Shown here in pieces: positions 1 to 8,337 of a stretch of 64,000 nucleotides of DNA. The notes under the pieces were generated by a model. The model saw nothing but the letters and a program-made list of their open reading frames with translations. It ran no database searches and had not been told where the DNA came from. A program made the position numbers and the translations under genes. Source of the stretch: Parvularcula maris (GTDB taxonomy: Bacteria; Pseudomonadota; Alphaproteobacteria; Caulobacterales; Parvularculaceae). How positions within the stretch are numbered: position 1 is the stretch's first letter; each line of letters begins with the position of its first letter. The stretch covers positions 496,001 to 560,000 of the forward strand of contig NZ_JANIBC010000001.1 in the NCBI RefSeq assembly GCF_024505085.1. Reading direction: 5' to 3'.

Positions 1-250
1 ACCCTTTTGCGGTCGCGACCGGTCCCAGGCCGAGGGCTCTGGCGGGCGACTGCATGAGCGAGAGGATGATGTGGCCGACGATCCGTCCGCTCGCGTCGGC
101 AACAAGCTCGATCTCGGCATGGCCGCCGGTGCGGAGCTTCTCGGTGAGGTCCGCTTCGGCAGGCGTCTCGAAGCGTTCCAGGAGGAGCGATCGTACGCTC
201 TCGGTGTCGGCGGGTTCGAAGGACCTGACCTCCCAATCGAGCTCGCTCAT
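1..250 (-). CDS. GNAT family N-acetyltransferase, partial (3' end beyond window)
   Basis: The visible 83 residues start MSELDWEVRSFEPADTESV and read through AEIELVADASGRIVGHIILS to LGLGPVATAKG, where the window ends. This is the N-terminal half of a GNAT fold of the YhbS-like type: an acidic first strand and helix, then the substrate-side strands, then the GPVAV-type strand just before the acetyl-CoA loop. The acetyl-CoA binding motif itself lies outside the window, so substrate and catalysis cannot be judged. Its ATG overlaps the sufE stop as ATGA, which implies translational coupling in a sufE-first operon on the minus strand. Confidence 0.75.
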   Translation of the reverse strand, partial: MSELDWEVRSFEPADTESVRSLLLERFETPAEADLTEKLRTGGHAEIELVADASGRIVGHIILSLMQSPARALGLGPVATAKG

Positions 251-657
251 GCTGCGGCCTCCGCCCTGATCTTCTGGACCATGCTGGCGACGCCGTTGGA
301 GCGCTGGGGGGTGATGTGCTCCTTGAGGTCGATCTCGGCGAGGCGGGCCTCGGCGTCGAGGGAGCGGGCCTCGGCCTTGGGCTGGCCGGAGTAGAGGCTC
401 ATCATCAGGCCGACGAGACCCTTGACGATGGCCGCGTCGCTGTCGCCGCGGAAGCGTAGCGTGTCGCCCTCGCCCTCGAAGACCAGCCAGACCTGGCTGG
501 CGCAGCCGCGCACCTTGTTGGCCTCGCTGCGCTCCTCGTCCGTCAGGGGAGGGAGGTTGCGGCCGAGGTCGATCAGGTAGCGGTACTTCTCGTCCCAATC
601 GTCGATGAAGGCGAAGTCGGCGGCGATGTCGCTAAAGGAGGGCAGGCTGTCGGTCAT
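247..657 (-). CDS. sufE: Cysteine desulfuration protein SufE
   Basis: A 136-residue protein matching the SufE family in length and pattern. It contains FIDDWDEKYRYLIDLGR, LPPLTDEERSEANKVRGC and SQVWL. The Cys in VRGCASQ is the expected sulfur-accepting residue that takes persulfide from the desulfurase SufS and hands it to the Fe-S scaffold. The reading frame stays open upstream to 807, but that stretch is an intergenic repeat and is proline/arginine rich. I therefore place the start at the ATG giving MTDSLPSFSDIAADF. The downstream acetyltransferase overlaps its stop by 4 bases. The other suf genes are not in the window. Confidence 0.93.
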   Translation of the reverse strand: MTDSLPSFSDIAADFAFIDDWDEKYRYLIDLGRNLPPLTDEERSEANKVRGCASQVWLVFEGEGDTLRFRGDSDAAIVKGLVGLMMSLYSGQPKAEARSLDAEARLAEIDLKEHITPQRSNGVASMVQKIRAEAAA

Positions 658-722
658 GGGGGGCAGGTAGGGGATGTCGGGGCGGGGGCAAAGGGTGGTT
701 TGCTCTTCGCCTGCTTCTAGCG

Positions 723-853
723 TCTCCCTCTCCCCTCTGGGGAGAGGGACCAAGGGTGAGGGGGCTTCGGAGCGCAACGCTACGGCTTCGCCGATGCCCT
801 CACCCAAAGCCTGCTACGCAGCCGTTGACCTCTCCCGCAGGCGGGAGAGGTAG
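723..853. repeat. Intergenic repeat family A, copy 1
   Basis: Two short hairpins (ctctcccctctggggagag near 729-747 and ctcccgcaggcgggag near 832-847) flank a complementary pair, gggtgaggg and ccctcaccc. The whole could fold as a branched, cloverleaf-like structure. Related copies lie near 3571, 8788, 45484 and 55976. It sits just upstream of the sufE start and downstream of the terminator of the next gene. Confidence 0.8.
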
Positions 854-858
854 GACGC

Positions 859-894
859 AAAAAGAAAACGCCGCGACCTTTTCGGATCGCGGCG
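859..894 (-). terminator. Rho-independent terminator of the 921-1880 gene
   Basis: On the minus strand an 8-bp perfect stem (cgccgcga at 869-876 pairing with tcgcggcg at 887-894) with a 10-base loop is followed by TTTTCTTTTT. It lies 27 bases past the stop of the secreted unknown protein. Confidence 0.8.
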
Positions 895-920
895 CTTCGA
901 ACTTCAGTGGCTTGCTAGGT

Positions 921-1880
921 TCAGGACCCGGCCGCGCCGACCCCGGCAGGCCAGCCGACGCAGGAGGACACGTCGTTCAGCGCGTGCTGGCCGAGGCAGA
1001 AGGCCTCTTCATAGGGCGTGCGGGTGGCCGCGATGCACTGGTCGAGGTTCATCTTGGCGTTGGTGAAGCAGCGCTCGGACTTCTTCGAGGTGCCGAAGGA
1101 AGCGAGGTGCTCCTGCTCCGCCGTGTTGGTGGCGTAGCGCACGCCGAGCACCAGGGCCTTGGTGACGATGGTGCCGGGGCGGGCCGAGGGGTTCACCTGG
1201 GCGTCTTCCTTGGACCATTCGGGCGACCAGCTTGCGAGGCTGACGAGGTCCGGGCGGACCGTGCCGTTCTTCGAGGGCTTCACCTTGCGGCCGTAATCAG
1301 CCCAGCGGCGGGTGGCGGCGTATTTCAGCGCGTCCTCGACACGCTGGGTGCCGCCCTTGCTGATCGGCGCCTTGGCCCAAGAGACCTTCTGCATCTCGTA
1401 GGCTTCGGAGATGAAGCTGTCGCCCACCTTGCGGATCCTGGAGGCGTCGTTGGTGGCGAAGGCCATGATGGCGGCGACCGCCTCCTCCGAGCCCTTCATG
1501 TTGCGCACCACGGCGGGGTTGCTCTCGAGTTCCTCGAGGAAGGCTTCGCGGCCACCGCGCTTCTTCACGCGGCGTGCGATCTCCGCGGCGAAGTCGGGCT
1601 GGTCGGCGGCGATCATGGCCGCATAGGCGATCCAGGACGCGGCCATGGTGCGGTTGTCGTGGCTGGCGAGGCGGAAATAGGTGTCCCGCATGGCGCCCTC
1701 GTCGGCCGGCATCTCGCCGGAGACGTGGTCGATGTCTTCGCGGTACTGGATGTAGGGCTGAGCGGCGTACTCGATGAGCTGCGCGCCCTTCATGCCCTCG
1801 ACCGCGGTGCTGGAGGCAAAAGCGGGGCTGACGCACATCGTTGCCGCGGCAATGCCTGCGGTGAGCCAAGACTTCTTCAT
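921..1880 (-). CDS. Secreted protein of unknown function
   Basis: A 319-residue protein I do not recognise. The start giving MKKSWLTAGIAAATMCV is chosen because it opens a clear Sec signal peptide ending near PAFASS. The frame is open further upstream to 2021, but that part looks like leader DNA. The mature part is mostly alpha-helical and charged (for example EIARRVKKRGGREAFLEEL). Four Cys occur late (RCFTNAKMNLDQC, EAFCLGQ, SSCVGW), which could form two disulfides in the periplasm. No transmembrane segment follows the signal peptide. A promoter candidate and a good terminator suggest a single-gene transcript. No function can be assigned. Confidence 0.8.
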   Translation of the reverse strand: MKKSWLTAGIAAATMCVSPAFASSTAVEGMKGAQLIEYAAQPYIQYREDIDHVSGEMPADEGAMRDTYFRLASHDNRTMAASWIAYAAMIAADQPDFAAEIARRVKKRGGREAFLEELESNPAVVRNMKGSEEAVAAIMAFATNDASRIRKVGDSFISEAYEMQKVSWAKAPISKGGTQRVEDALKYAATRRWADYGRKVKPSKNGTVRPDLVSLASWSPEWSKEDAQVNPSARPGTIVTKALVLGVRYATNTAEQEHLASFGTSKKSERCFTNAKMNLDQCIAATRTPYEEAFCLGQHALNDVSSCVGWPAGVGAAGS

Positions 1881-1989
1881 GCTACTACCCCTGCCGCTGG
1901 ACCCGGCCGGATTAAGATTCCGGTCACGAGTCCTAATGTCCATCAATGATGGTTTCCAAAGTCTAAACGATCCCAGTGCGTTCGAATAC

Positions 1990-2018
1990 ATAATTTGCTC
2001 CCACCTTGGTGTTTCCAA
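1990..2018 (-). promoter_or_regulatory. Candidate sigma70 promoter for the 921-1880 gene
   Basis: On the minus strand TTGGAA (plus 2013-2018) and AATTAT (plus 1990-1995) are separated by 17 bases, each matching 4 of 6 consensus positions. It lies about 110 bases before the chosen start. A 13-base dyad ccatcaatgatgg at 1940-1952 lies between promoter and gene and could be an operator. These are pattern matches only. Confidence 0.35.
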
Positions 2019-2085
2019 CACCCGGAGACAGGCTGCGTGGCTAGCGTTCAGGAACCTTTAAGGGGGAAAGCCATAACGTTAAGAC

Positions 2086-3228
2086 ATGCAGGTGATTCCC
2101 CGGCGGCATCTTCACGAATCGTCCCAGAACCCCCGTGGCGACTGGGGGGAAGGCGTGCGCAGCGAGCCGATGTTTTTTGAGCTCACACCGCAGGGGTGCG
2201 TCGTTTCGTCAACCGTGAGCGGAGCGAAGCTGTTCTCCACCACACCCGGCCGTCTGCGAGGCGCTAGGCTGACCGAGCTGGTCACGGCCCGGCACCATCC
2301 CAAAGTGCTACACGCCCTTGCCGAGGTGCAAGCTTCGGGCCGTGCAGCGCTGTCGGTGGACCTCAACCGCGCGGCCAAAGTGCCGCATGCCAGGATCGAG
2401 CTGAGAAGCCCTCGCCGCGGCGTGGTCGAGGCTCGGCTGAGGCCGCTTCTGACCAGCCGTTCCGAGCCGGCTCCCAGCAAACAAGCTCCCGCCGACAAGG
2501 AGCAGCTCGCCGATGTCAGCCACGAGATCAGGACGCCGCTGAACGCGGTGATCGGCTTCGCCGACGCGCTGCGTCAGGAGAGCTTCGGCCCTCTGGGCGA
2601 CAAGCGCTACCGCGACTATGCGAGGCTGATCCAGGAGAGCGGCCAGCATGTCCTCGCCCTCGTCAACGACCTTCTGGACCTCTCCAAGGCCGAGGCGGAC
2701 AAGCTGGAGTGCCGGGTCGAGCCTGTCCACGCAGGCGACCTCGTAGCGGCCTGCGCCTCCATGCTGGCGCTGCAGGCGAAGGAGGCAGGGCTGACCTTGC
2801 GCGTCGAGACGGCGCCGCAGGTGGGCATCCTCACCATCGACCCGAAGATCGTGCGTCAGATCCTCCTCAACCTTCTCAGCAACGCCCTCAAATTCACCGA
2901 GGAGGGCTCGGTGACCGTGCGCACCCGCCTGATGGGCGGCAACCTCGTCATCACGGTCGAGGATACCGGCGTGGGCATGGAGGAGGACCAGGTCGAGCGG
3001 CTCGGCGAGCGCTACTACCAGGCCCGCGGCGAGGGCGTCCGCGGCGCGAAGGGCACGGGGCTCGGCCTCGCGCTGAGCTCTGCCTTAGCAAAGGCCCATG
3101 GCGGAAGGCTCGACATCCTGTCCCAACCGGGGCGCGGTACGACCGCGTCGCTGACCATCCCGGCGGTCGCCAAGAAGAAGCCACGGCGCTACGAGCCGAT
3201 CCCCTATCAGGACCAGCGCAGCGCATGA
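2086..3228 (+). CDS. Cytoplasmic sensor histidine kinase, PleC/DivJ-like core
   Basis: A 380-residue HisKA plus HATPase_c kinase with no membrane segment. The phospho-accepting His is in ADVSHEIRTPLNAVIGF (about residue 149), followed by the dimerisation helix with ALVNDLLDLSKAEADKLE. The ATP-binding lid has the N box (LLNLLSNALKF), G1 (VEDTGVGM) and G2 (GTGLGLALS). The first 130 residues form a small PAS-like or unassigned input region. The dimerisation helix resembles the PleC/DivJ/PdhS group of alphaproteobacterial cell-cycle kinases. No response regulator is adjacent. A later in-frame ATG at 2170 is possible, but codon use is coding-like from 2086. Its stop overlaps the DUF1491 start (ATGA). 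Confidence 0.85.
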   Translation: MQVIPRRHLHESSQNPRGDWGEGVRSEPMFFELTPQGCVVSSTVSGAKLFSTTPGRLRGARLTELVTARHHPKVLHALAEVQASGRAALSVDLNRAAKVPHARIELRSPRRGVVEARLRPLLTSRSEPAPSKQAPADKEQLADVSHEIRTPLNAVIGFADALRQESFGPLGDKRYRDYARLIQESGQHVLALVNDLLDLSKAEADKLECRVEPVHAGDLVAACASMLALQAKEAGLTLRVETAPQVGILTIDPKIVRQILLNLLSNALKFTEEGSVTVRTRLMGGNLVITVEDTGVGMEEDQVERLGERYYQARGEGVRGAKGTGLGLALSSALAKAHGGRLDILSQPGRGTTASLTIPAVAKKKPRRYEPIPYQDQRSA

Positions 3229-3554
3229 GCCTGCGCCTGCGCTCCGACGTGCAGGTCTCCGCCATGCAGCGCAGCGCCTCCGCGGCGGGGCTGTTCTTCG
3301 CCGTGCTCGACAAGGGGCACGAGGAGGGGGGGCTCATCTATGTGCAGTGGCGCGACGGCCGGGAGCTGAGCCTTTTCACAGAGAGGGAGGTGGAGGGCTC
3401 GCGGGTCTGGACCTGCGTTCTGGGTAAGGCCGAGGAGATGGCGGTTAGGGAGCGGCTGGCTTCGGAGCGGTCCTTCGATCCCGATCTATGGGTGGTGGAG
3501 GTGGAGGGGCCGTTGGCTGACGCCGAGCGGGTGCTCCAGCCCCTTGCGGAGTAA
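3225..3554 (+). CDS. DUF1491 family protein
   Basis: A 109-residue protein with the DUF1491 pattern known from alphaproteobacteria: RLRSDVQVSAMQRSASAAG, then FFAVLDKGHEEGGLIYVQW, and a C-terminal FDPDLWVVEVEGP segment. The family has no established function. The ATG overlaps the stop of the preceding kinase by 4 bases, so the two are probably co-translated. The gene is followed by a family A repeat. Confidence 0.85.
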   Translation: MSLRLRSDVQVSAMQRSASAAGLFFAVLDKGHEEGGLIYVQWRDGRELSLFTEREVEGSRVWTCVLGKAEEMAVRERLASERSFDPDLWVVEVEGPLADAERVLQPLAE

Positions 3555-3570
3555 GCTTCGAACCTATCGC

Positions 3571-3712
3571 CTCCCTCTCCCGCCTGCGGGAGAGGGACCG
3601 AGGGTGAGGGGGTTCCGAGCGCAGGTTTCAGAACGAGCGCAGCGGGACGGCTCCGCCGAAGCCCTCACCCGAAATCATGTGGATTTCGACCTCTCCCGTG
3701 AATGGGAGAGGC
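3571..3712. repeat. Intergenic repeat family A, copy 2
   Basis: The terminal hairpins are ctctcccgcctgcgggagag and cctctcccgtgaatgggagagg, and the paired strings are gggtgaggg and ccctcaccc. An additional small hairpin (gaaatcatgtggatttc) is shared with copy 3. It fills the space between two convergent genes and may help end both transcripts. Confidence 0.8.
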
Positions 3713-3745
3713 AACCGTTGAGCACGCGCATCAACCGCTCGAAAC

Positions 3746-5890
3746 CTACCGCCCGTCATCCGAAGGACCCACCACCCGGCCCGAGACCTGGGGCGTGCGG
3801 TAGGTTCTGACGCCCGAGTTCTGGGGCGGGGCTGCGTACTCGCCTGTGCCTGCCACCCGGCCCGAGACGCCCTCTTGCTGGGACAGGATGCTGCCGATGC
3901 CGTCGTAGCGGTAAGGATCGGCATAGGCCTGGGCGCCGTAGACGCGGTCCTGGAGGTCCAGCCTCAGCCCGCGATAGACAGCGCCCGCTTCGGCGAGGTT
4001 GTAGTCGTAGGGGTAGCTGTCTTGAGCCTTGAGAGGGATCGGCTCGTAGCCGCCTTCGCGGTGGGCCTCGTCCATGAAGGCCTGCCAGATGCGCACCGGA
4101 TAGGTGGCGCCTGAGACCTCGTCCATCTCGCGGTTGTCGTCATTGCCCACCCAGACGCCTGCGGTGAGGTGGGCGGAGTAGCCCACGAACCAGGCGTCGC
4201 GCCAGCCGTTGGTGGTGCCGGTCTTGCCGGCGATCTCGTGGCCCTCGATCCTCGCGCCCCTGGCCGTACCCAGCTCGCTGACCGAGTGGAGGAGGTCCGT
4301 CATGGCCTGCGCCGAGCCCTCGCTCATCACCCGGACGGGGAGCTGCAGGTCGCGGGCATAGACGAGCCTGCCGCCGCGGGTCCTGACCTCACTGATGGTG
4401 TGGGGCTCCGTGGCGAAGCCCTGATGGGCGAAGGGGAGATAAGCCGCGGTCAGCCTGTCCAGCGGCACCTCGAACACGCCGAGGGCGAGGGAGGGGTGGG
4501 GGGCCATGTCGTTGGCGAGGCCCACGCGGCGGGCGGTGTCGATGACGTTCTCGCGCCCCACCGCCTCGGTGACCTGCACGGTGACGGTGTTGGAGCTGAG
4601 GGCCAGCGCCCGGCGCATCCTGACGGGGCCGAGGAAGCGCTCCTTGTAGTTGGACGGCTCCCAGCCATCGACCTGCAGGCGCCGGTCGATGAAGAGGGTG
4701 TCGGGGTCGAAACCCTGCTCGATGGCGGCTAGGTAGATGAAGGGCTTGAAAGCCGAGCCCGGCTGCCGCTTCGCCTGGGTCGCGCGGTTGAACTGGCTGT
4801 CCCTGTAGCTGCGCCCGCCGATCATGGCCGCGATGCCGCCTTCGGTGTCGTAGGCGACGAGGGCTGCCTCCTCGGCGCCCCGGCGAGCGGCGTCCTCGGT
4901 TTCTAGGGAGGTGGCCACGGCGCGCTCGGCGGCCCTCTGCGCGGAGGGCACGAGGGTGCTTCTCACCACTACATCGCCCTGGAGGTCGGGCAGGCGGCGG
5001 CTGAGCTCGGCGGCGACGTGGTCGAGGAAGTGCCCGTCCGCCTCCTTGCGGTCGCGGAAGGCGAGCTCGGGCGGGAACATCAGCGCCATGCGCGCGGTGA
5101 GCTGGTCGATCTTGCCCGCCTCGAGCAGGTTGCCGACGACCTCGTGGCTGCGTTCCAGCGCGCCCTCATAGTTGGAGTGGGGGGCGAGCTGGGACGGCGC
5201 CTTGGGGAGGCCTGCGAGGATCGAGGCCTCGGCCAGGGTCAGCTCGGACGGGTCCTTGGAGAAGTAGGCGTTCGACGCCGCGGACAGACCATAGGTGTTG
5301 GCGCCGAGATAGATGCGGTTGAGGTAGAGCTCCAAGATCTCCGCCTTGGTCATGCGCGCTTCGAGCCAGAGGGCTAGGTGCAGCTCCTCGAACTTGCGCT
5401 GGAAGGTCTGTTCGCCGTTGAGGAAGAGGTTCTTGACGAGCTGCTGGGTGATCGTGCTGCCGCCCTGCACCACATGGCCTGACTGGTAGTTGCGGAGGCT
5501 CGCCCGGAACATGGCGGCGGGGTCGAAGCCGGGATGCTCGAAGAAGCGCCGGTCCTCGGTGGCGAGGAAGCTGTCCACGACGAAGCTCGGCAGCTCGTCG
5601 ATGCGGACGGGCTCGCCGAGCTCGCTGCCGCGGGTGCCGAGGAGGCTGCCGTCGGCGGCGAGAATGGTGATGCTCGGCTTCCGGCCCGCGGAGGCGAGGT
5701 CCATGCCTGGATGGGGGAAGAACTTCTGCGCCACCTGGGCGTTGATCGCCAGCGCGGGGATGGCGAGGGTCAGGACGGTGGAGAGGGCGAAGGCGCTCTG
5801 CCTGAGCACGAAGCGCCCAGGCCCGCTGCCGAACACGGCTCCGCCCGCCCGCTTCAGCTTGCCGCCGAAAGCGAGGGTCGCAGCAGCCAT
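3746..5890 (-). CDS. Class A penicillin-binding protein (PBP1 family)
   Basis: A 714-residue bifunctional peptidoglycan synthase. After a short cytoplasmic tail there is one membrane anchor (about residues 29-50). The GT51 glycosyltransferase domain follows, with EDRRFFEHPGFD, GGSTITQQLVKNLFL, KFEELHLALWLE and NRIYLGANTYG. The transpeptidase domain shows SxxK in RQPGSAFKPF, SSN in LALSSNTVTVQ, and KTGTTNGWRDAWFVG. All catalytic motifs are intact, so it should both polymerise and cross-link glycan strands in the periplasm. The C-terminal tail after about residue 640 is Tyr/Gly/Pro rich and low in complexity. Nearest relatives are PBP1A/1B-type; I do not assign mrcA or mrcB. Confidence 0.93.
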   Translation of the reverse strand: MAAATLAFGGKLKRAGGAVFGSGPGRFVLRQSAFALSTVLTLAIPALAINAQVAQKFFPHPGMDLASAGRKPSITILAADGSLLGTRGSELGEPVRIDELPSFVVDSFLATEDRRFFEHPGFDPAAMFRASLRNYQSGHVVQGGSTITQQLVKNLFLNGEQTFQRKFEELHLALWLEARMTKAEILELYLNRIYLGANTYGLSAASNAYFSKDPSELTLAEASILAGLPKAPSQLAPHSNYEGALERSHEVVGNLLEAGKIDQLTARMALMFPPELAFRDRKEADGHFLDHVAAELSRRLPDLQGDVVVRSTLVPSAQRAAERAVATSLETEDAARRGAEEAALVAYDTEGGIAAMIGGRSYRDSQFNRATQAKRQPGSAFKPFIYLAAIEQGFDPDTLFIDRRLQVDGWEPSNYKERFLGPVRMRRALALSSNTVTVQVTEAVGRENVIDTARRVGLANDMAPHPSLALGVFEVPLDRLTAAYLPFAHQGFATEPHTISEVRTRGGRLVYARDLQLPVRVMSEGSAQAMTDLLHSVSELGTARGARIEGHEIAGKTGTTNGWRDAWFVGYSAHLTAGVWVGNDDNREMDEVSGATYPVRIWQAFMDEAHREGGYEPIPLKAQDSYPYDYNLAEAGAVYRGLRLDLQDRVYGAQAYADPYRYDGIGSILSQQEGVSGRVAGTGEYAAPPQNSGVRTYRTPQVSGRVVGPSDDGR

Positions 5891-6060
5891 GCTGCTAGGG
5901 AGCTTCTTGATGGTGCCCAGTGCCGGTTTCTCCGCCTCTTCTTGTTCTTCCTAGCCCAGCTACGGGCCGAAGAGTTGAAATGTTGCGCTGCGTCGGGGTT
6001 TGTGACCCGGAGTTCACGTGAAGGTGCTGCCTCGACACGCTCGACGTGTGTTTGAGACGG

Positions 6061-8241
6061 CTACATCTCCCCGCGCGCGATCCAGGCGGTGTCGCTGGCT
6101 TCCTCGAACCAAGGCGCGAAGCCGCCCACATAGACGGCGTTGTCCTTCTCGAAGGGGCTGAGTTCGAAGTCGCGGACCCTGGCCAGCGGCCTCGCATAGG
6201 GGTCGTGGCCGGGGATCTTGATCTCTTCCAGGCGGTAGGAGGCGCGGCCCTCGACGACCGTGCGGACGAGATACCAGGCGTCCTTGCCGAAGCCCGTGGG
6301 CCAGTAGGGGAAGTTCGGGCGGGCCACCAGGTAGTCGGGGTCGTAATAGACTTCGAGGCCGATCCACTCCTCGGTATCGCGGCCCTTGCGGCGGATCAGC
6401 TTGGCATCGAGCGCCCTCACATAGTGCGGCTCACGGCCGAGCTGGGTGCGGACAAGGTTGCCAAGATCCTGCTCGACCACCGGAGCCTCGTCGCCTGGAC
6501 TGAAGCGGAAGGCGCGGTTGAGGGTGGTGAAGGCGAGGGTGGTCTTGGTGCGCGCCGTGTCGCAGCGGAAGGCGCCGATCTCGTAGTTCTTGTGCCAGAA
6601 GATATCGAGGCTCTCGAGATAGGGTCTGGTCGCGACCAGCTCTTCCAAGTCCATCAGCACCTCCCACGAAGCCTCCTCGCCGTCGCGGCGGCGGAGGATC
6701 TGCCGGTCGGTGGCGGCGAAAAGGTGCTCACCGCAGGCGGCGAAGCCGACGACCTTCTGCTGGCCCCTGGCCTGATGCTCGGGCTCGGCGTCGAAGCGGA
6801 TGCCGCCAACCTTGGACGGGTCGAAGACGCCGCGGGTGATGCCGAGGGGGGCGGGGCCTGCCGCGGCGAAGACGAGGTCGAGGCCGGTCTTGGGATCGCG
6901 CCAGCCTGCAATGGCCTGAACGCTGGCCTTCTCGGCCCCCGGCGCCTCCCCGATCTCCTGCTTGGTCCAGTTGCCCGAGGGGGTGCGGATGAAGACGCTG
7001 GCCGACGCTGCACGCTGCCCCTCGCGGCGGTGGCCCGCGCCAGCGAAGAGGTAGGAGAGGGGCTCGATGGGTCGGCCCTCATGGTCCCGTTCGAAGCTGA
7101 CGGGGAGGAGCGAGGTCACCTCGCCGTAGCCGCGGGGCATCTGGTGTTCGAGCTGCCAAGCCTCTTCGCGGGCGTCGAGGCGAAGGATCTGACCGCGCGG
7201 GGTCGCCTCCGCGCCGTCCGAATGGGCGTTGCCGGCGAAGAGCTTGCCCTCATGGGTGACGAGGCCGGTGATCTCCGCGCCGGTCATGCGGCGACCGGCG
7301 ACGTCCTCCTCACCTGCCTCGAAGGCGAAGATCCAGGGGATGTCGGGGATCACTTCCTTACGCTTGTCGGAGGAGGCGACGACGATGTTCGACTCCCGCC
7401 GGATAAAGTTGATGACCGCGTCGGTTGTGGGATCGCCCGCCGTGCCGAAATAGCGGAACAGGCTCTCCTCCGTCCGTCCGATCGCCTCGAACAGGATCGC
7501 CACGCCCCCCGCCTTGCGTAGCTGGGCTGTGAAGGGCTTGGCCTGGCGGTAGGCGTTCTTCTCCCCCGAGGCATAGGCCACCATGAAGGGCGGCAGGGGC
7601 TTAGCCCGGTTCGTGAGGTAAGCTGGCGAGGCAAGCGGCCAGGCGGCGCTGTTGCCGGTGAAGACCTGACGCAAGGTGCGCCCTTCGGTAGTGGTGAGGT
7701 CGGTGGCGGCGATCTCGCCGGGCACGTCATAGACCTTTCCGGCCAGGGAGATGATGCCTCCAAGGTCGGAGGGCTTCGCGCCGTGCTTCTCCAGGAAGGC
7801 CGGGTCGGTACCGACGAGGCTGACGAGGTGCCCCCCCGCCCCGTGGCCGACGAGGTAGATCTGGCGCGGGTCGATGCGGAAGCGGTCGGCGTTCTTGGCC
7901 AGCCAGACGGCGGCGCCGGCGACGTCGTCGGCCTGCTCCCGCGGCGTGACCTCTGGGTGGAGACGGTAGTTGAGGGCGGCAACGGCGAAGCCCTCCTGTA
8001 GGAAGTACTTCACCTTGGTCGAGGCGGTGCGCTTGTCGCCCGCCTGCCAAGAGCCGCCATGGACGAGGAGGATGGCGGGTTTGAGCTGGTTGAGGGGCCT
8101 CGCGCTGACGTCGATGAGCTGGCGCGGGTGGCCGCCGTAAGGCTTGTCCCGCTCCATGATCTCGGCGGGCAGCGGCTCTTCGGCAAAGGCCGAAGCGAAG
8201 AGAAGGAGTACGGCGGCGGCGAGCCTCAACAGATGCGCCAT
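6061..8241 (-). CDS. Secreted alpha/beta-hydrolase joined to a large C-terminal domain
   Basis: A 726-residue exported protein with a signal peptide (MAHLLRLAAAVLLLFASAFA). Residues about 25-290 form a BD-FAE/esterase-lipase type alpha/beta hydrolase. The oxyanion HGGSW is at about residue 60, and the nucleophile elbow reads GHGAGGH, with Ala where the catalytic Ser would normally stand (G-x-S-x-G). The remaining 430 residues (TGLVTHEGKLFAGNA, YLFAGAGHRREG, HLFAATDRQILRRRD and similar) repeat an F/L-A-G/A beta-strand pattern that suggests a propeller. If the elbow Ala is real, the hydrolase may be inactive and act in binding, or use another residue. Substrate unknown. It is divergent from the YcgN-type gene. 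Confidence 0.75.
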   Translation of the reverse strand: MAHLLRLAAAVLLLFASAFAEEPLPAEIMERDKPYGGHPRQLIDVSARPLNQLKPAILLVHGGSWQAGDKRTASTKVKYFLQEGFAVAALNYRLHPEVTPREQADDVAGAAVWLAKNADRFRIDPRQIYLVGHGAGGHLVSLVGTDPAFLEKHGAKPSDLGGIISLAGKVYDVPGEIAATDLTTTEGRTLRQVFTGNSAAWPLASPAYLTNRAKPLPPFMVAYASGEKNAYRQAKPFTAQLRKAGGVAILFEAIGRTEESLFRYFGTAGDPTTDAVINFIRRESNIVVASSDKRKEVIPDIPWIFAFEAGEEDVAGRRMTGAEITGLVTHEGKLFAGNAHSDGAEATPRGQILRLDAREEAWQLEHQMPRGYGEVTSLLPVSFERDHEGRPIEPLSYLFAGAGHRREGQRAASASVFIRTPSGNWTKQEIGEAPGAEKASVQAIAGWRDPKTGLDLVFAAAGPAPLGITRGVFDPSKVGGIRFDAEPEHQARGQQKVVGFAACGEHLFAATDRQILRRRDGEEASWEVLMDLEELVATRPYLESLDIFWHKNYEIGAFRCDTARTKTTLAFTTLNRAFRFSPGDEAPVVEQDLGNLVRTQLGREPHYVRALDAKLIRRKGRDTEEWIGLEVYYDPDYLVARPNFPYWPTGFGKDAWYLVRTVVEGRASYRLEEIKIPGHDPYARPLARVRDFELSPFEKDNAVYVGGFAPWFEEASDTAWIARGEM

Positions 8242-8337
8242 GGACGGACCTCAAGCCTTGGTTCGAAGGGCATCGGCCCTTCCCTCGATCCCTTGTCGCT
8301 GCCAGACGTTAAGCTGTTGTTGAGGATAAGCCTGCCG

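Noticed and set aside
658-807. N-terminal extension of sufE through the repeat
   Set aside because: The extension is repeat-derived and not part of the SufE family; an ATG at the family start is present.
756-1949. Long plus-strand frame of 397 codons opposite the secreted protein gene
   Set aside because: Residues are low-complexity Gly/Val/Arg/His, typical of an antisense shadow in GC-rich DNA. The minus-strand gene has a signal peptide and terminator.
6046-7521. Plus-strand 491-codon frame opposite the hydrolase fusion
   Set aside because: Antisense shadow with no motif; the minus-strand reading has a signal peptide and hydrolase motifs.
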